A stretch of 64,000 nt of DNA, from the NCBI RefSeq assembly GCF_001879695.1, contig NZ_MNBL01000047.1, positions 50,923-114,922 of the forward strand, given 5' to 3'. Position 1 is the stretch's first letter; every line of letters begins with the position of its first letter. Positions 33,897 to 42,616 of the stretch are shown here, piece after piece. The position numbers and the translations under genes were made by a program. The stretch comes from Nioella sediminis. Its GTDB lineage: Bacteria; Pseudomonadota; Alphaproteobacteria; Rhodobacterales; Rhodobacteraceae. The notes under the pieces were generated by a model. That model was not told where the DNA came from and searched no databases. It saw only the letters and a list, made by a program, of their open reading frames with translations.

Positions 33897-33940
33897 AAGG
33901 ATCTTCGAAGATCCTTGGCAAAGATCTTCGAAGATTTTTT
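33897..33940. repeat. two palindromes with TTCGAA centre between purL and bolA
   Basis: AAGGATCTTCGAAGATCCTT (33897-33916) is a perfect palindrome. A second 20-bp unit (33920-33939) has the same AGATCTTCGAAGAT core with one G-T mismatch and runs into T6. Centre spacing is 23 bp, close to the 24 bp of the array at 17072. Confidence 0.85.
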
Positions 33941-33953
33941 CCCGCGCCGGTGG

Positions 33954-36113
33954 TTAGCCGAGCTTTTCTGCAAACGCGGTTCGATAGGTGGCAGAGAGCT
34001 CCGCCAGCGGCGCTTCGGATCCGCCCATGCGCACCTTGTCCCCGCCAAACCGTCCCACGGTCGTGATCGAAACGCCGGCCTGTCCTGCGGCAACCATCAG
34101 CGCTTCTGCCTTGTCGAAAGAGCAGGCAATCAGGTATCGCGCCTGATCCTCGCCGAATAGCGTCGGTGTGTCGCCCGCGTCGAGCGTGACGCCCACGCCG
34201 GAGGCTTCCGCCATCTCAAACGCCGCCAGCGCCAGCCCGCCATCGGAGAGGTCCGAACACATGTCGATCAGGCCGCGGTTGGCGCGGATGAAGTCGCCAT
34301 TGCGCTTCTCGGCCTCCAGATCCACATGAGGCGCATCGCCGTCTTCGCGGCTGAACACTTCATACAGCAGCGCCGACTGGCCCAGATGCCCGGTGGTTTC
34401 ACCCACCAGAACCGCCACATGGCCGTCGCGCGCAGTCCCGCCGATCAGGTCGGCCACATTGTCCAGCAGTCCGACCGCGCCGATGGTGGGGGTGGGCAGA
34501 ATGCCCTTGCCGTCGGTTTCGTTGTAAAGTGAAACATTGCCCGACACGATCGGCATGTCGAGCGCCGCCACGGCCGCCCCGATCCCTTTGATCGCGCCCA
34601 CGAACTGGCCCATGATCTCGGGTTTTTCGGGATTGCCGAAATTGAGGTTGTCGGTTGTCGCCAGCGGCAGCGCGCCGGTGGCGGTGATATTCCGATAGGC
34701 CTCGGCCACCGCCTGTTTGCCGCCCTCGAACGGGTTTGCTTTGACGTAGCGCGGGGTCACGTCCGAGGTGAAGGCCAGCGCCTTGTCGGTGCCATGCACG
34801 CGGGTCACGCCCGCGCCAAGCCCCGGTGCGCGCACCGTGTCGGCCATAACCATGTGGTCATATTGTTCATAGACCCATTGCTTGGCCGCATAGTTGGGCG
34901 ATCCGATCAGCGCCCTCAGCCCGTCGATGGGGTCAACACCCGTCACGGGTTCCATCTCGGCGGCTGCCGGGGTCTCCACCCAGGGGCGGTCGTATTCCGG
35001 TGCGGTCGAGGAGAGTTTCGACAACGGCAGATCGGCCATGACCTCGTTTCCATGGATGATCAGGAAGCGGTCCTCGGGGATCGTCTCGCCCACGATGGCA
35101 AAATCCAGATCCCATTTTTCGAACACCGCGCGGGCCTCTGCCTCCAGATCCGGGTTCAGCACCATGAGCATCCGCTCCTGGCTTTCCGACAGCATCATTT
35201 CATAGGCGGTCATCGCATCTTCACGCTGCGGCACATGGTCGAGGTTGAGCTGAATGCCAAGCCCGCCCTTATCGCCCATTTCCACCGCCGAACAGGTCAG
35301 GCCCGCAGCCCCCATGTCCTGGATCGAGATAACGGCACCGGTCTGCATCAGTTCCATGCAGGCTTCCATCAGGCGTTTCTCGGTGAAGGGGTCGCCCACC
35401 TGCACGGTGGGGCGCTTTTCCTCGATCGTGTCGTCGAATTCGGCGCTGGCCATGGTGGCGCCGCCAACCCCGTCGCGGCCCGTCTTGGCCCCGAGATACA
35501 CAACCGGCATGCCAACGCCGGAGGCCGCAGAGTAGAAGATCTTGTCGGCATCGGCCAAACCGGCGGCAAAGGCGTTTACAAGGCAATTGCCGTTATAAGC
35601 CGGGTGGAAGCGAACCTCGCCCCCCACGGTCGGCACGCCGAAACAGTTGCCGTAGCCGCCGATGCCTTCCACCACACCATGGACCAGCTGGCGGGTCTTG
35701 GGGTGATCGACCGCGCCGAACGATAGCGCGTTCATCGCCGCAATTGGCCGCGCGCCCATGGTGAAGACATCGCGCAGGATGCCGCCCACGCCGGTCGCTG
35801 CGCCCTGGTAGGGTTCGATATAGGAAGGGTGGTTGTGGCTTTCCATCTTGAAGACCACGGCCTGACCGTCGCCGATGTCGATCACGCCCGCGTTCTCCCC
35901 CGGACCGCAGATCACCTGGGGGCCGTCCGTAGGCAGGGTGCGCAGCCATTTCTTGGAGGACTTGTAGGAACAATGTTCGTTCCACATGGCCGAGAAGATG
36001 CCCAGTTCCGTGAAAGTCGGCTCTCGGCCGATGATCTCCAGAATGCGCTCATACTCATCGGGGCTCAGCCCGTGCGCGGCGATGATGTCGGGCGTGATGG
36101 CCGGTTCCTGCAT
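33954..36113 (-). CDS. purL: phosphoribosylformylglycinamidine synthase subunit PurL
   Basis: A 719-residue small-type PurL, the ATP-dependent ligase of purine synthesis that works with PurQ and PurS. Markers are [16 protein letters not shown] near residue 40, [32 protein letters not shown] with the active-site His, and the repeated half with [26 protein letters not shown]. Start 36113 ([16 protein letters not shown]) is the family N-terminus; an ATG 28 codons earlier would overlap the GNAT gene region. It precedes bolA and grxD. Confidence 0.96.
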   Translation of the reverse strand: MQEPAITPDIIAAHGLSPDEYERILEIIGREPTFTELGIFSAMWNEHCSYKSSKKWLRTLPTDGPQVICGPGENAGVIDIGDGQAVVFKMESHNHPSYIEPYQGAATGVGGILRDVFTMGARPIAAMNALSFGAVDHPKTRQLVHGVVEGIGGYGNCFGVPTVGGEVRFHPAYNGNCLVNAFAAGLADADKIFYSAASGVGMPVVYLGAKTGRDGVGGATMASAEFDDTIEEKRPTVQVGDPFTEKRLMEACMELMQTGAVISIQDMGAAGLTCSAVEMGDKGGLGIQLNLDHVPQREDAMTAYEMMLSESQERMLMVLNPDLEAEARAVFEKWDLDFAIVGETIPEDRFLIIHGNEVMADLPLSKLSSTAPEYDRPWVETPAAAEMEPVTGVDPIDGLRALIGSPNYAAKQWVYEQYDHMVMADTVRAPGLGAGVTRVHGTDKALAFTSDVTPRYVKANPFEGGKQAVAEAYRNITATGALPLATTDNLNFGNPEKPEIMGQFVGAIKGIGAAVAALDMPIVSGNVSLYNETDGKGILPTPTIGAVGLLDNVADLIGGTARDGHVAVLVGETTGHLGQSALLYEVFSREDGDAPHVDLEAEKRNGDFIRANRGLIDMCSDLSDGGLALAAFEMAEASGVGVTLDAGDTPTLFGEDQARYLIACSFDKAEALMVAAGQAGVSITTVGRFGGDKVRMGGSEAPLAELSATYRTAFAEKLG

Positions 36114-36193
36114 GATCTTCGATGTCCCTTGGGGCTCAGGTCGCTTGGCGCACTCTTTAGGGCAAGGCCCCGGCGGGGAAAAGGGGTGAGAGG

Positions 36194-36667
36194 TCACAGG
36201 GGGCGGCGGAATGTCAACGATGTGGCCCGCGCATAGCCCGGATGGGCGCTGGCACCGATCAGATGGAACCCCATGGCCCGGAATGTCCGGTGGTTTTCGC
36301 GCAGCTCCACCCTTGTTTGCAGGCGCAGCCCCTTGAGCCCGCGCCGGACCGCTTCCTGCGCTGCAGCATCCAGAAGCTGCCGGGCCAGCCCTGTACCGCG
36401 ATGTCTGCGATCCACCGCCAGCTTGCCAATATAATACTCCGTTTTCTGCGGATGGCCGAAGAGACAGGCAATTGGGCGGGAATTCTGCGTGATCAGAAAA
36501 AGGTCTTCTTCAGCGGCTTTCTGCTTCAGGCTATCAGCAGACATGCGCAAAAGAGAGGATGGCGGATCGATGCGGCCTTCCATGAAGGCAAAAGCCTTGT
36601 TCAGAAGGGCCAGAAGACCGTCCCAGTCCTGAAAGCTGTCTGAATTGAGCGAAACCGCGAGGCGCAT
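36194..36667 (-). CDS. GNAT family N-acetyltransferase
   Basis: A 157-residue acetyltransferase with the acetyl-CoA-binding pattern [31 protein letters not shown] (R-x-x-G-x-G/A core at about 97-102) and the final block [22 protein letters not shown]. The substrate is not known. No Shine-Dalgarno sequence is visible before ATG 36667, and the start lies only 27 nt beyond the terminator of candidate small RNA B, so its message may come from read-through of that terminator. It precedes purL by 80 bp. Confidence 0.75.
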   Translation of the reverse strand: MRLAVSLNSDSFQDWDGLLALLNKAFAFMEGRIDPPSSLLRMSADSLKQKAAEEDLFLITQNSRPIACLFGHPQKTEYYIGKLAVDRRHRGTGLARQLLDAAAQEAVRRGLKGLRLQTRVELRENHRTFRAMGFHLIGASAHPGYARATSLTFRRPL

Positions 36668-36694
36668 CGCGCCGCAATAGCAGGGGATTAGACC

Positions 36695-36722
36695 AAAAAA
36701 AAGGCCGAGACGAATCTCGGCC
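36695..36722 (-). terminator. Rho-independent terminator of candidate RNA B
   Basis: On the minus strand GGCCGAGA (36722-36715), loop UUCG and UCUCGGCC (36710-36703) form a perfect 8-bp stem on a UUCG tetraloop, followed by eight U (36702-36695). It does not follow a protein gene directly: the LysR gene ends 163 bp upstream. Confidence 0.9.
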
Positions 36723-36771
36723 AAAGTCCAACAGGGAGGTAGTGAGCGCGCGATGTCTATCGCCCGTCACT
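36695..36771 (-). ncRNA. candidate trans-acting small RNA B, AbcR-like (CCUCCCUGUUG seed)
   Basis: A compact 77-nt transcript: promoter with 17-bp spacing just upstream, a 5' stem-loop from the first base (AGUGACGGGCGA paired to UCGCGCGCUCACU, 36771-36741), an exposed ACUACCUCCCUGUUGGACUU, and the UUCG-loop terminator. No reading frame. The 11-nt CCUCCCUGUUG is identical to that of candidate RNA A and complementary to CAACAGGGAGG-type ribosome binding sites. It lies downstream of a LysR gene resembling LsrB/VtlR; in Rhizobiales that regulator gene neighbours the AbcR RNAs that repress transporter mRNAs. Homology to AbcR is inference from place and design, not shown. Confidence 0.7.
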
Positions 36772-36777
36772 GATGCT

Positions 36778-36806
36778 GAAATAGTCAGCAGCATGTTAAC
36801 GATCAA
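36778..36806 (-). promoter_or_regulatory. promoter for candidate RNA B
   Basis: TTGATC (36806-36801) and TATTTC (36783-36778) on the minus strand are 17 bp apart. The predicted start, near 36771, is exactly the first base of the 5' stem-loop of RNA B. Confidence 0.55.
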
Positions 36807-36885
36807 GGGTTTTTTCGCCGCATCGCCGCAATGCCGCTATGCGCGTTGCACATGGCTCACACTTTTTGCGGGTGCCGGGCGCGCG

Positions 36886-37788
36886 TTACCCCTCTTGTTC
36901 GCGTCGTTTCCGGCGATGCGCGATGATTTCCTCGGTCACGAAATCGCGGAAGGCCTCGATCCGCTTAGAATGGCGCAGCTCTTCCGGATAGGCAAGGAAA
37001 ACAGGCACTTCGTTGCTTTCCACCTCTGGCAAGACGCGGACCAGCTGCGGGAAATCTTCTGCAAGGTAATCCGGCAGCAGACCAATGCCCAGATCGTGAA
37101 TAACGCCCTGAAGGACACCGAAATAGTTGTTGACCGTCAGGAAGCTGCCCACATCGTAGGACATGATCTCGCGCACTAGCAGGGCCCCGGCGCTGACTTG
37201 CGCGGAATGGGCGTTCTGGCTGATCAGCCGGTGCTGGCCCAGTTCTTCCAGCGAGGCGGGGGTGCCGTTGGCTTCCAGATAGGTTTGCGAGGCATAAAGC
37301 TGCATCCGCACGCTCATCAGCTTCTTGCGGATCAGGTCGGCCTGGCTCGGTTCCTTCATGCGGATGGCGACATCGGCCTCGCGCATTGGCAGGTCCATCA
37401 CCCGTTCTTCCAGGATCAGGTCGATCTTCAATTCGGGGTACTTGTTATAGAGCTGCGGCAGGCGCGGGGCGAGCCAGAGCGTACCGAATCCGACGGTCGT
37501 GGTGACCCGCAGCTCGCCAAATACCTCTTCTTCACTGTCGCGAATGCGGGCGGCGGCGGCATCAAGGCGTTTCGACATGGAACGGGTGGCGTCGAACAGC
37601 AATTCGCCCTGTTCGGTCAGGATCAGCCCGCGCGCATGGCGATGAAACAGTGTCGTATCAAGGCTTTCCTCCAGCGCGCGGATCTGGCGGCTGACAGCGG
37701 ACTGGCTCAGATGCAGGGTGTCGCCCGCATGGGTCAGGCTGCCCGCATCGGCAACGGCGTGAAAAATGCGCAGCTTGTCCCAATCCAT
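36886..37788 (-). CDS. LysR-type regulator, LsrB/VtlR-like
   Basis: A 300-residue LysR regulator: winged helix-turn-helix (MDWDKLRIFHAVADAGSLTHAGDTLHLSQSAVSRQI region, 1-60), linker helix, then a type 2 periplasmic-binding-like effector domain. The N-terminus MDWDKLRxFHAVADAGS is like LsrB of Sinorhizobium and VtlR of Brucella, which control AbcR small RNAs and stress genes. A candidate small RNA lies 115 bp beyond its stop. It is divergent from ior, whose promoter holds a LysR-type T-N11-A box, so it may control ior too. An ATG 14 codons upstream is an alternative start. Confidence 0.85.
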   Translation of the reverse strand: MDWDKLRIFHAVADAGSLTHAGDTLHLSQSAVSRQIRALEESLDTTLFHRHARGLILTEQGELLFDATRSMSKRLDAAAARIRDSEEEVFGELRVTTTVGFGTLWLAPRLPQLYNKYPELKIDLILEERVMDLPMREADVAIRMKEPSQADLIRKKLMSVRMQLYASQTYLEANGTPASLEELGQHRLISQNAHSAQVSAGALLVREIMSYDVGSFLTVNNYFGVLQGVIHDLGIGLLPDYLAEDFPQLVRVLPEVESNEVPVFLAYPEELRHSKRIEAFRDFVTEEIIAHRRKRREQEG

Positions 37789-37833
37789 TGGAGAGACTTT
37801 CTTTTCCTGACGATGTGTCCTGTTACCCATGGC

Positions 37834-37861
37834 AACCTAGTCAATTTGCCTTACAGTTCAA
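37834..37861 (-). promoter_or_regulatory. possible promoter of the LysR gene
   Basis: TTGAAC (37861-37856) and TAGGTT (37839-37834) on the minus strand have a 16-bp spacer. Start would be near 37827, about 39 nt before the chosen start codon. Confidence 0.35.
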
Positions 37862-37892
37862 TGAAGAACTCCGCGCGTCAGCCAAACATCGC

Positions 37893-37921
37893 TTGAAAGG
37901 TCACAAATGCTGACCTATAAT
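37893..37921 (+). promoter_or_regulatory. ior promoter with operator in the spacer
   Basis: TTGAAA (37893-37898) and a perfect TATAAT (37916-37921) are 17 bp apart. The whole spacer is the inverted repeat GGTCA-N7-TGACC, which also fits the LysR T-N11-A box. A protein bound here would block polymerase. Start near 37928; the ior Shine-Dalgarno GGGAGAGG follows. Confidence 0.7.
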
Positions 37922-37955
37922 GCGGGAAAATGCGGCATTCCATCGGGAGAGGACC

Positions 37956-40900
37956 ATGGGACTGGCACAAGTTTCACTGAACGACCGTTTCGATCTGGAA
38001 AAATCCCCTGTTCTGTTGAACGGCACGCAGGCATTGGTGCGGCTGATGCTGGCGCAGAAATGGCGGGACCAGCAGGCGGGGCTGAACACGGCCGGGTTTG
38101 TCACCGGGTACCGTGGCTCGCCCCTTGGTGCGGTCGACTTGCAGATGACCAAGGCCGAGAAGGTGCTGAAGGCCGCCGACGTGCTGTTCCGTCCCGGCCT
38201 GAATGAAGACCTCGCCGCCACGTCGCTTTGGGGGTCGCAGCAGGCAGAACTGCGGGGCGAGGGCAAATATGACGGCGTGTTTGGTCTCTGGTATGGCAAA
38301 GGGCCTGGGGTGGACCGCTCGGGCGACGTGATGCGCCACGCCAACATGGCCGGCACCTCGCCCCATGGCGGGGTGATCATGGCCATGGGCGACGACCATA
38401 CCGGCGAAAGCTCCACCGTCTGCCACCAGTCCGATTGGGCGATGGTCGATGTGCATATGCCGGTGCTCTCGCCCGCAGGCGTGCAGGAGATCCTGGATTA
38501 CGGCCATTACGGCTATGAGCTCAGCCGCTTTGCCGGGGTCTGGGTGGGGCTGAAGGTTATGAAGGATACGGTCGAGGCGACCTCCGTCGTCGATGGCCGC
38601 CCCGACCGCATGGGCTTCACCCGCCCCGATTTCACCATGCCGCCCGGCGGGCTCAATATCCGCCTTGGCGATCACTGGATCGCGCAGGAAGAACGGCTTC
38701 TGGCCCATAAACGCTTCGCCGCCGAGGCCTTTGCGCGGGCCAACGGCATTGACAAGCGGGTTCTGGGCAAGCCCGGTGCCAAGATCGGCTTCGTCGCGGC
38801 GGGCAAGAACTGGCTCGACCTCGTGCATGCGATGGAACTCCTTGGCATCCACGAAGACGAGGCCGAGCGGCTTGGCATCACCACCTACAAGGTGGGGCAG
38901 ACCTGGCCCCTCGACATGAAAAGCCTCGGGGAATGGGCCGAAGGGCTGGAGCTGATCGTCGTCGTCGAGGAAAAGCGCAAACTGATCGAGGTTCAGATCA
39001 AGGAAGCCATCTTCGACAACCGTCGCGGCCGCCGCGTCTATGGCTACAAGGGCGGCAAGGGCGAGGTTCTGTTCCCCACCCATTACGCGCTCGACCCCAA
39101 CGATATCGCGGTGAAACTCGGCAATATCCTGATCGACGAGGGCCGCGCCACCGACCGCATCCGCGCGGGCATCCAGCAGGTGACCGATGCCATGCGCGCC
39201 GACAACGCGCAGGAACTGGCGACGCGGTTGCCGTGGTTCTGCTCGGGTTGCCCGCACAACACCTCCACCAAGGTGCCCGAAGGCGCGCGGGGGGGCGCGG
39301 GCATCGGCTGTCATTTCATGGCCAAATGGATGGACCGCAACACCGAGGCCTTCACCCATATGGGCGCGGAAGGGGCGAACTGGGCCGGCGAGGCTCCGTT
39401 TTCCACCCGCAAGCACATCTTCCAGAACCTGGGCGAAGGCACCTACAACCACTCCGGCATCCTGGCCATTCGCGCGGCCATCGCGGCGGGCACCAACATC
39501 ACCTACAAGATCCTGTTCAACGATGCGGTCGCCATGACCGGCGGCCAGCACAATGAGGGCGATCTGGACCCGGCGCGCATCGCCCATGAAATCCGCGCCA
39601 TGGGCGTGAAACACATCGCGCTCATCTACGACCCTAAGGAAGAGATTGATTTTTCAGCCTTTCCGCGCGACGTCGAACGCCATGAACGCGACGACCTCAT
39701 GACCGTGCAGGAGAGGTTTCAGGACATCGAGGGCGTCTCTGCCATCATCTACGTGCAGACCTGCGCCGCCGAAAAACGCCGCCGCCGCAAGCGCGGCACC
39801 TTCCCCGATCCCGACAAGCGCGTCTTCATCAACGCCGACGTCTGTGAAGGCTGCGGCGATTGCGGGGTGCAATCGAACTGCGTGTCCATCGTGCCGGTGG
39901 AAACCGAACTTGGCCGCAAGCGCGCCATCGACCAATCGAGCTGTAACAAGGATTTTTCCTGCCTCAAGGGCTTCTGCCCCAGTTTCGTGACCGTGGAAGG
40001 CGGCAAGATCCGCAAGGAGGCCTCGGCCAGCGTCGATGTGGGTCATCTGCCCGCGCCCGACCTGCCCGCCATCGACGGCACCCATAACGTGGTGATCACC
40101 GGCGTCGGCGGCACGGGCGTCGTGACCGTGGGCGCGGTTCTGGCGCAGGCGGCGCAGCTTGATGGCAAGGGCGCGGGCATGATCGAGATGGCCGGGCTCG
40201 CGCAGAAGGGCGGGGCGGTGCATATCCACCTGCGGCTGGCCGACCGGCCCGACGATATCAGCGCAATCCGCGTCGCCGTGGGCGAGGCCGATGCGGTGAT
40301 CGGCGGCGATCTGGTGGTCAGCGCCGGGGCCAAGACGCTCGGCCTGATGACGACGGGCCGCACCAAGGCCGTGGTCAACAGCCATGAAATCATCACCGGC
40401 GCCTTCACCCGTGATACGGAATTCCGTATTCCCGTGAATGACTTGGAGATCGCTCTTCAAGCACGTCTGGGGGAGGGGCTGGCGCTTTTCGATGCCTCGG
40501 ACCTTGCCCGCCGGCTGATGGGCGATTCCATCTTCTCCAACATGATGGTGCTCGGCGCCGCCTGGCAGAACGGGCTGGTGCCGCTGAGCCACGAGGCGAT
40601 CCTGGGCGCGATTGAGCTCAATGGCGCGGCGGTGGAACGCAACAAGCAGGCCTTCGAACTGGGCCGGTGGGCGGTGCTGCACCCCGAGGAGGCGGCGAAG
40701 ATCGGTGGCGATGTGGTCGAAATGCCGAAATCGCTGGAGGACCGTATCGCCTTCCGCGAAGCGCATCTGGTGGCCTATCAGGGCAAGCGGCTGGCCAAGC
40801 GGTATCGCAAGCTGGTGGACGGCGTGGAGGATGCGGCGCTGAAGGAGGCCGTCGCAATCGGATATCATAAGCTGCTGGCCTACAAGGATGAATACGAGGT

Positions 40901-41357
40901 TGCACGGCTCCATCTGGAGACCGAAGCGAAGGCGCGGGAGGTTTTTGAAGGCGATCTGAAGCTCAGCTATCACCTCGCGCCGCCGATGCTGCCGGGACGC
41001 GACCCGTCGGGTCGCCCCCGCAAGCGGCAATTCGGTGCCTGGATGGGGCGCGGTTTTAAAGTGCTCTCCAAACTGCGCAAGCTGCGCGGGACGCCTCTCG
41101 ATATCTTCGGTTACACCGCAGAACGCAAGATGGAGCGCGGTCTGATCCGTCAGTACGAGGCAGACATGGCGGAAGTCTTGTCGAGTGTCACCCCGGAAAC
41201 GTCTGATATTGCAATGGAAATCGCCTATCTGCCACGTCAGGTCCGGGGGTTTGGCCCGGTGAAAGAGGCCAATGTCGAAGCCGCAAACAGACGCCGGGAG
41301 GAACTGTTGGCCTCCTTCCGCGCCGGGGGCAGCCCGATGGCGACGGCAGCGGAGTAA
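37956..41357 (+). CDS. indolepyruvate:ferredoxin oxidoreductase, one-piece form
   Basis: A 1133-residue fused 2-oxoacid:ferredoxin oxidoreductase that decarboxylates aryl pyruvates from aromatic amino acid breakdown to acyl-CoA with ferredoxin reduction. Parts in order: pyrimidine-binding domain (NTAGFVTGYRGSPLG), transketolase-like middle, thiamine diphosphate domain (CSGCPHNTSTKVPEGAR, GIGCHFMAKWMDR, GEGTYNHSG), a Cys-rich segment (CEGCGDCGVQSNC, CNKDFSCLKGFC) for Fe-S, and the gamma domain (ITGVGGTGVVTVGAVL). ATG 37956 has GGGAGAGG 6 nt upstream. The enzyme is oxygen-sensitive in archaea but the fused form is common in aerobic Rhodobacteraceae. Confidence 0.93.
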   Translation: MGLAQVSLNDRFDLEKSPVLLNGTQALVRLMLAQKWRDQQAGLNTAGFVTGYRGSPLGAVDLQMTKAEKVLKAADVLFRPGLNEDLAATSLWGSQQAELRGEGKYDGVFGLWYGKGPGVDRSGDVMRHANMAGTSPHGGVIMAMGDDHTGESSTVCHQSDWAMVDVHMPVLSPAGVQEILDYGHYGYELSRFAGVWVGLKVMKDTVEATSVVDGRPDRMGFTRPDFTMPPGGLNIRLGDHWIAQEERLLAHKRFAAEAFARANGIDKRVLGKPGAKIGFVAAGKNWLDLVHAMELLGIHEDEAERLGITTYKVGQTWPLDMKSLGEWAEGLELIVVVEEKRKLIEVQIKEAIFDNRRGRRVYGYKGGKGEVLFPTHYALDPNDIAVKLGNILIDEGRATDRIRAGIQQVTDAMRADNAQELATRLPWFCSGCPHNTSTKVPEGARGGAGIGCHFMAKWMDRNTEAFTHMGAEGANWAGEAPFSTRKHIFQNLGEGTYNHSGILAIRAAIAAGTNITYKILFNDAVAMTGGQHNEGDLDPARIAHEIRAMGVKHIALIYDPKEEIDFSAFPRDVERHERDDLMTVQERFQDIEGVSAIIYVQTCAAEKRRRRKRGTFPDPDKRVFINADVCEGCGDCGVQSNCVSIVPVETELGRKRAIDQSSCNKDFSCLKGFCPSFVTVEGGKIRKEASASVDVGHLPAPDLPAIDGTHNVVITGVGGTGVVTVGAVLAQAAQLDGKGAGMIEMAGLAQKGGAVHIHLRLADRPDDISAIRVAVGEADAVIGGDLVVSAGAKTLGLMTTGRTKAVVNSHEIITGAFTRDTEFRIPVNDLEIALQARLGEGLALFDASDLARRLMGDSIFSNMMVLGAAWQNGLVPLSHEAILGAIELNGAAVERNKQAFELGRWAVLHPEEAAKIGGDVVEMPKSLEDRIAFREAHLVAYQGKRLAKRYRKLVDGVEDAALKEAVAIGYHKLLAYKDEYEVARLHLETEAKAREVFEGDLKLSYHLAPPMLPGRDPSGRPRKRQFGAWMGRGFKVLSKLRKLRGTPLDIFGYTAERKMERGLIRQYEADMAEVLSSVTPETSDIAMEIAYLPRQVRGFGPVKEANVEAANRRREELLASFRAGGSPMATAAE

Positions 41358-41451
41358 GGTGATCCAGCGGAGGCGCTGCCGCGCCGCTCTATTCCCGCCC
41401 GTGGACAGGCGACGCCAAACGCGCGTGTCGGTCCTGGTTTCACGGTCGGGA

Positions 41452-41476
41452 TGTGAGTATTTTGACCAAGAAGAAG
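41452..41476 (+). repeat. closing block of the composite repeat (partial copy E)
   Basis: TGTGAGTATTTTGACCAAGAAGAAG resembles the closing block of copies A-D (GGTATTT..G.CAAGATGAAGG). It lies 95 bp after ior and directly abuts the convergent TusA-like gene. The opening and central blocks are not recognisable. Confidence 0.4.
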
Positions 41477-41479
41477 CGG

Positions 41480-41707
41480 TCAGGCTGCGCGGATCGTGAA
41501 GGCGGTGCCTTGATCCATGGCCTCGGTCAGCAGAAGCTCCACGCCTTGTTCGGCACAGAAATGCGGGATGTCGATGCGCGCGACCGGATCGTCGGCCAGG
41601 ATGCGGATCACCGCGCCGGGACGGGCGGCCAGCAGCACCTTGCGCAGGCGCAGGACGGGCAGGGGGCAGAGCAGGCCGAGCGCGTCGATATCGTGATCGG
41701 GGGTCAT
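41480..41707 (-). CDS. TusA/SirA-family sulfur carrier-like protein
   Basis: A 75-residue protein with the TusA core DALGLLCPLPVLRLRKVL: Cys14-Pro15 form the CPxP motif that carries persulfide sulfur. The fold continues with ADDPVARIDIPHFCAEQGVELL. It could pass sulfur to tRNA thiolation or another pathway. It is head-to-head with ccdA (94 bp), a reductant transporter for periplasmic thiols, which hints at a shared thiol theme. Start 41707 gives the family N-terminus; the ORF upstream is antisense to ccdA and not coding. Confidence 0.88.
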   Translation of the reverse strand: MTPDHDIDALGLLCPLPVLRLRKVLLAARPGAVIRILADDPVARIDIPHFCAEQGVELLLTEAMDQGTAFTIRAA

Positions 41708-41801
41708 GAACCGCGCCTTACGCAAGGCTGCGGCACTTGTCCACGGGAATGTGAGATCGCTTGGGCTGGTCTTTTGCCCCGCGGCGCGGCAGGAAGGGCT
41801 T

Positions 41802-42551
41802 ATGTTCGGAATTGATCTTTTCGATGCGGGTCTCCTGCCCGCGATGCTGGTCGCGCTGACGGCCGGGGTGCTGAGCTTCCTCAGCCCTTGTGTATTGCCC
41901 ATCGTGCCGCCTTACCTCGCCTATATGGGCGGGATCAGCATGAACGAGATGCAGGAAGGAACGGGCCGGCGCCGCGCGGTTCTGGCGGCGGCGTTTTTCG
42001 TCCTGGGGCTGTCGACGGTGTTCGTGTTTCTGGGTTTCACGGCCTCGATCTTCGGGCAGTTCTTTTTGCAAAATCAGGATCTTCTGGCGAAGATTGCCGG
42101 GGTGGTCGTGATCATCTTCGGTCTGCATTTCCTGGGCGTCTTCCGCATTTCGATTCTCGACCGGGATGCGCGGATGGATGCGGGCGACCGGGGGGGCTCG
42201 GCCCTTGGGGCCTATGTGCTTGGGCTCGCTTTCGCCTTTGGCTGGACCCCCTGCATCGGGCCTCAGCTTGGCGCGATTCTGGGGCTGGCGGCGGTGGAAT
42301 CGTCCGTCGCACGCGGGACGACGCTGCTGGCGGTCTATGCGCTCGGCCTCGGGGTGCCCTTCCTGCTGGCTGCGATGTTCATCGAACGCGCCATGGGGCT
42401 GATGACGCGGCTGAAACGCCATATGAAGCTCATCGAGCGGATCATGGGGCTTTTGCTGATCGCCGTGGGGCTGATGCTGCTGACCGGGGCGTTCACAACG
42501 CTGTCCTTCTGGATCCTCGAAACCTTCCCGGCGCTTGGCGAATTGGGCTGA
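41802..42551 (+). CDS. ccdA: thiol:disulfide transporter CcdA
   Basis: A 249-residue six-helix inner-membrane protein that moves reducing power from cytoplasmic thioredoxin to periplasmic cytochrome c maturation (CcmG/CcmH route). The two functional cysteines are Cys30 in FLSPCVLPIVPPYLAYMGG and Cys151 in FGWTPCIGPQLG. Start 41802 has AGGAAGGG upstream. It lies 33 kb from the ccmF-ccmH genes it serves. The next gene starts 65 bp on in the same direction. Confidence 0.93.
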   Translation: MFGIDLFDAGLLPAMLVALTAGVLSFLSPCVLPIVPPYLAYMGGISMNEMQEGTGRRRAVLAAAFFVLGLSTVFVFLGFTASIFGQFFLQNQDLLAKIAGVVVIIFGLHFLGVFRISILDRDARMDAGDRGGSALGAYVLGLAFAFGWTPCIGPQLGAILGLAAVESSVARGTTLLAVYALGLGVPFLLAAMFIERAMGLMTRLKRHMKLIERIMGLLLIAVGLMLLTGAFTTLSFWILETFPALGELG

Positions 42552-42616
42552 TCGGGCCTTAGCCTTGGCTGATTTTCCCTGTATGCTGCGCCGGAAAGCC
42601 GGTGCAGAGTAGAGTG

